Origin: WVYX01 sp039586815
Lineage (GTDB): Bacteria; Gemmatimonadota; Gemmatimonadetes; Gemmatimonadales; GWC2-71-9
Reading direction: 5' to 3'
DNA length: 64,000 nt
Assembly: GCA_039586815.1 (NCBI GenBank)
Contig: JBDHJR010000012.1
Location: 1 to 64,000 of the forward strand
A program made the position numbers and the translations under genes. Below the pieces are notes generated by a model. That model saw only the letters and a list, made by a program, of their open reading frames with translations, searched no databases and was not told the DNA's origin. Positions 62,746 to 64,000 of the stretch are shown here, in pieces; within the stretch, counting starts at the first letter, position 1, and every line of letters begins with the position of its first letter.

Positions 62746-64000
62746 ATGCTACAGCTGGGCACGCCCGAGCATCCCCTCAGAGTCGCGATAATCGGTTCTG
62801 GCCCCGCCGCGTTCTATGCCGCCGAGCATCTGCTGGGGCGCGATGACCTCGTCGTTCAGGTGGACATGTTTGAGCGGCTTCCCACGCCGTTCGGACTCGT
62901 GCGATTCGGCGTCGCGCCCGACCACGCCAAGATCAAGAACGTGACGCGGGTGTACGACAAGATCGCGCGGCGCCCGGGCTTCCGATTCTTCGGCAACGTG
63001 GAGTTCGGTGTGCACCTGGCCCTCGAGGACTTGCGACGGCACTACCACCAGGTCTGCCTCGCCACCGGCGCTGAGACGGACCGCCGCATGAACGTCCCCG
63101 GTGAAGACTTGAGGCGGAGCCACACCGCGACGGAGTTCGTGGCGTGGTACAACGGCCACCCCGACTATCGGGAGCACGAGTTCGACCTCTCGGTAACGCG
63201 GGTTGCGGTGGTGGGGATCGGCAATGTCGCGGTCGACGTGGCGCGCATCCTGTGTCGCACGACCGAGGAGCTGAGGCGCACGGACATCGCCGACTACGCG
63301 CTCGAGGCTCTGGCTGAGAGCCGGGTGAAGGAGGTGTACGTCCTCGGTCGCCGCGGGCCGGCACAGGCGGCGTTCACCAACGCCGAGGTAAAGGAGTTGG
63401 GAGAGCTGGATGGAGCCGACTTCGTGCTGCTGCCGCAGGAAACGGCGCTAGACCCGCTCAGCCGGGAGGCGGTCGCGCAGTCCGGCGAGCCTTCCCTCGA
63501 TAAGAAAGTGGAGCTGCTGCAGGGATTCGCCGCCGCGGAGCGGGCGGGCAAGCAGAAGAGTCTCACCCTGAGGTTCCTCGTCTCGCCGGTGGAGTTGGTC
63601 GGCAACGAGGCGAACGAGGTTGTGGGGATGAAGCTGGTCCATAACGAGTTGTTCCGCAGCGACGACGGATCGCTGCGGCCGAGGTCCACCGGCCGTGTCG
63701 AGGAGCTGCCAGTGGAGCTGGTGTTCCGCTCGGTAGGGTACCGGGGCGTGCCGCTGCCCGGCCTACCGTTCCATGAGAAGTGGGGAGTGGTGCCCAACGA
63801 AGGTGGGCGGGTCGTCGCGGATGGAAAGCCGCTCGCCGGGCTGTATGTGACCGGGTGGATCAAACGCGGGCCGTCTGGCGTGATCGGCACCAACAAGCCG
63901 TGCGCTGCTGAAACCGTGGCCGCGATGGTGGCCGACGTCGGCGACGGCGTGGTGCTGGCGCCCGAGCAGCCGGATCCCGCAGCCGCCGAGGCGCTGGTGC
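62746..64000 (+). CDS. fprA: FprA-type ferredoxin/adrenodoxin NADP reductase (3' end beyond window)
   Basis: The first 418 codons are visible and the frame is open to the window end. The N-terminal FAD motif VAIIGSGPAAFYAAEHL lies near residues 13-29, then PFGLVRFGVAPDHAKIKNV. The NADP part has VVGIGNVAVDVARIL, VLGRRGPAQAAFTNAEVKEL and the end motif VTGWIKRGPSGVIGTNKP. FprA moves electrons between NADPH and ferredoxin. GAGGTG lies eight bases before the ATG. Normal length is about 450 residues, so only the end is missing. Confidence 0.95.
   Translation, partial: MLQLGTPEHPLRVAIIGSGPAAFYAAEHLLGRDDLVVQVDMFERLPTPFGLVRFGVAPDHAKIKNVTRVYDKIARRPGFRFFGNVEFGVHLALEDLRRHYHQVCLATGAETDRRMNVPGEDLRRSHTATEFVAWYNGHPDYREHEFDLSVTRVAVVGIGNVAVDVARILCRTTEELRRTDIADYALEALAESRVKEVYVLGRRGPAQAAFTNAEVKELGELDGADFVLLPQETALDPLSREAVAQSGEPSLDKKVELLQGFAAAERAGKQKSLTLRFLVSPVELVGNEANEVVGMKLVHNELFRSDDGSLRPRSTGRVEELPVELVFRSVGYRGVPLPGLPFHEKWGVVPNEGGRVVADGKPLAGLYVTGWIKRGPSGVIGTNKPCAAETVAAMVADVGDGVVLAPEQPDPAAAEALV

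Overview
The window is GC-rich (about two thirds G+C), densely coded bacterial chromosome. Several traits together suggest Gemmatimonadota, although no rRNA or other marker settles it: membrane Ser/Thr kinases with a TPR-rich tail, a lipoprotein starting CGDSTGPG, a 2-oxoglutarate dehydrogenase with fused E2 and E1 domains, a short sigma-70 factor and frequent 1-4 base gene overlaps. I see no insertion sequences, prophage, CRISPR array, rRNA or tRNA.

Layout. 1-3367: DUF4350, MoxR ATPase and DUF58 operon, followed by a tiny secreted-peptide ORF with its own promoter. 3562-11222: SDR oxidoreductase, then one-carbon and methionine genes (MTHFR-like protein, fused homocysteine methyltransferase/MTHFR, MetH), with MetH under a SAM-II riboswitch. 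11259-13704: TreT-like glycosyltransferase and GalT. 13738-20946: two Ser/Thr kinases around three small coupled proteins and a membrane hydrolase-like protein, then a lipoprotein. 21038-25079: otsB, GH65, yggT and yggU operon. 25159-31844: histone-deacetylase-like protein, fused 2-oxoglutarate dehydrogenase, DinB protein and a beta-barrel protein. 31949-37634: two paralogous four-helix membrane proteins, then a VWA protein, cytidylate-kinase-like protein and AAA ATPase cluster split by an opposing MFS exporter. 37667-40266: Tat-exported GH38-like protein and a 55-residue lipoprotein.

40282-46994 is a formate dehydrogenase operon: fdhD, a NuoE-NuoF fusion, a selenocysteine-containing catalytic subunit read through an in-frame TGA with an adjacent SECIS hairpin, and a class V desulfurase. 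47093-50114 holds a thioredoxin-fold protein, two secreted proteins and an M20 amidohydrolase. 50111-58492 is an eight-gene chain: LON-domain protein, glcD, glcE, glcF, ygfZ-like, NRAMP-like, epimerase and FMN reductase. A seven-copy G-rich tandem repeat lies just upstream of its first gene. 58863-62618 carries a sigma-70 factor with terminator, promoter and DnaA-box-like sites, then the cobalamin adenosyltransferase, PhzF and aroB operon, in which aroB appears to start at ATA. 62746-64000 is the 5' part of an FprA-type reductase.

Functional links: cobalamin adenosyltransferase and B12-dependent MetH belong to cobalamin and one-carbon metabolism. TreT, OtsB and GH65 together suggest trehalose turnover. 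Formate dehydrogenase, glycolate oxidase and 2-oxoglutarate dehydrogenase are energy-metabolism modules. The most notable non-routine observations are the selenoprotein, the SAM-II riboswitch, the ATA start and the orphan small peptide.
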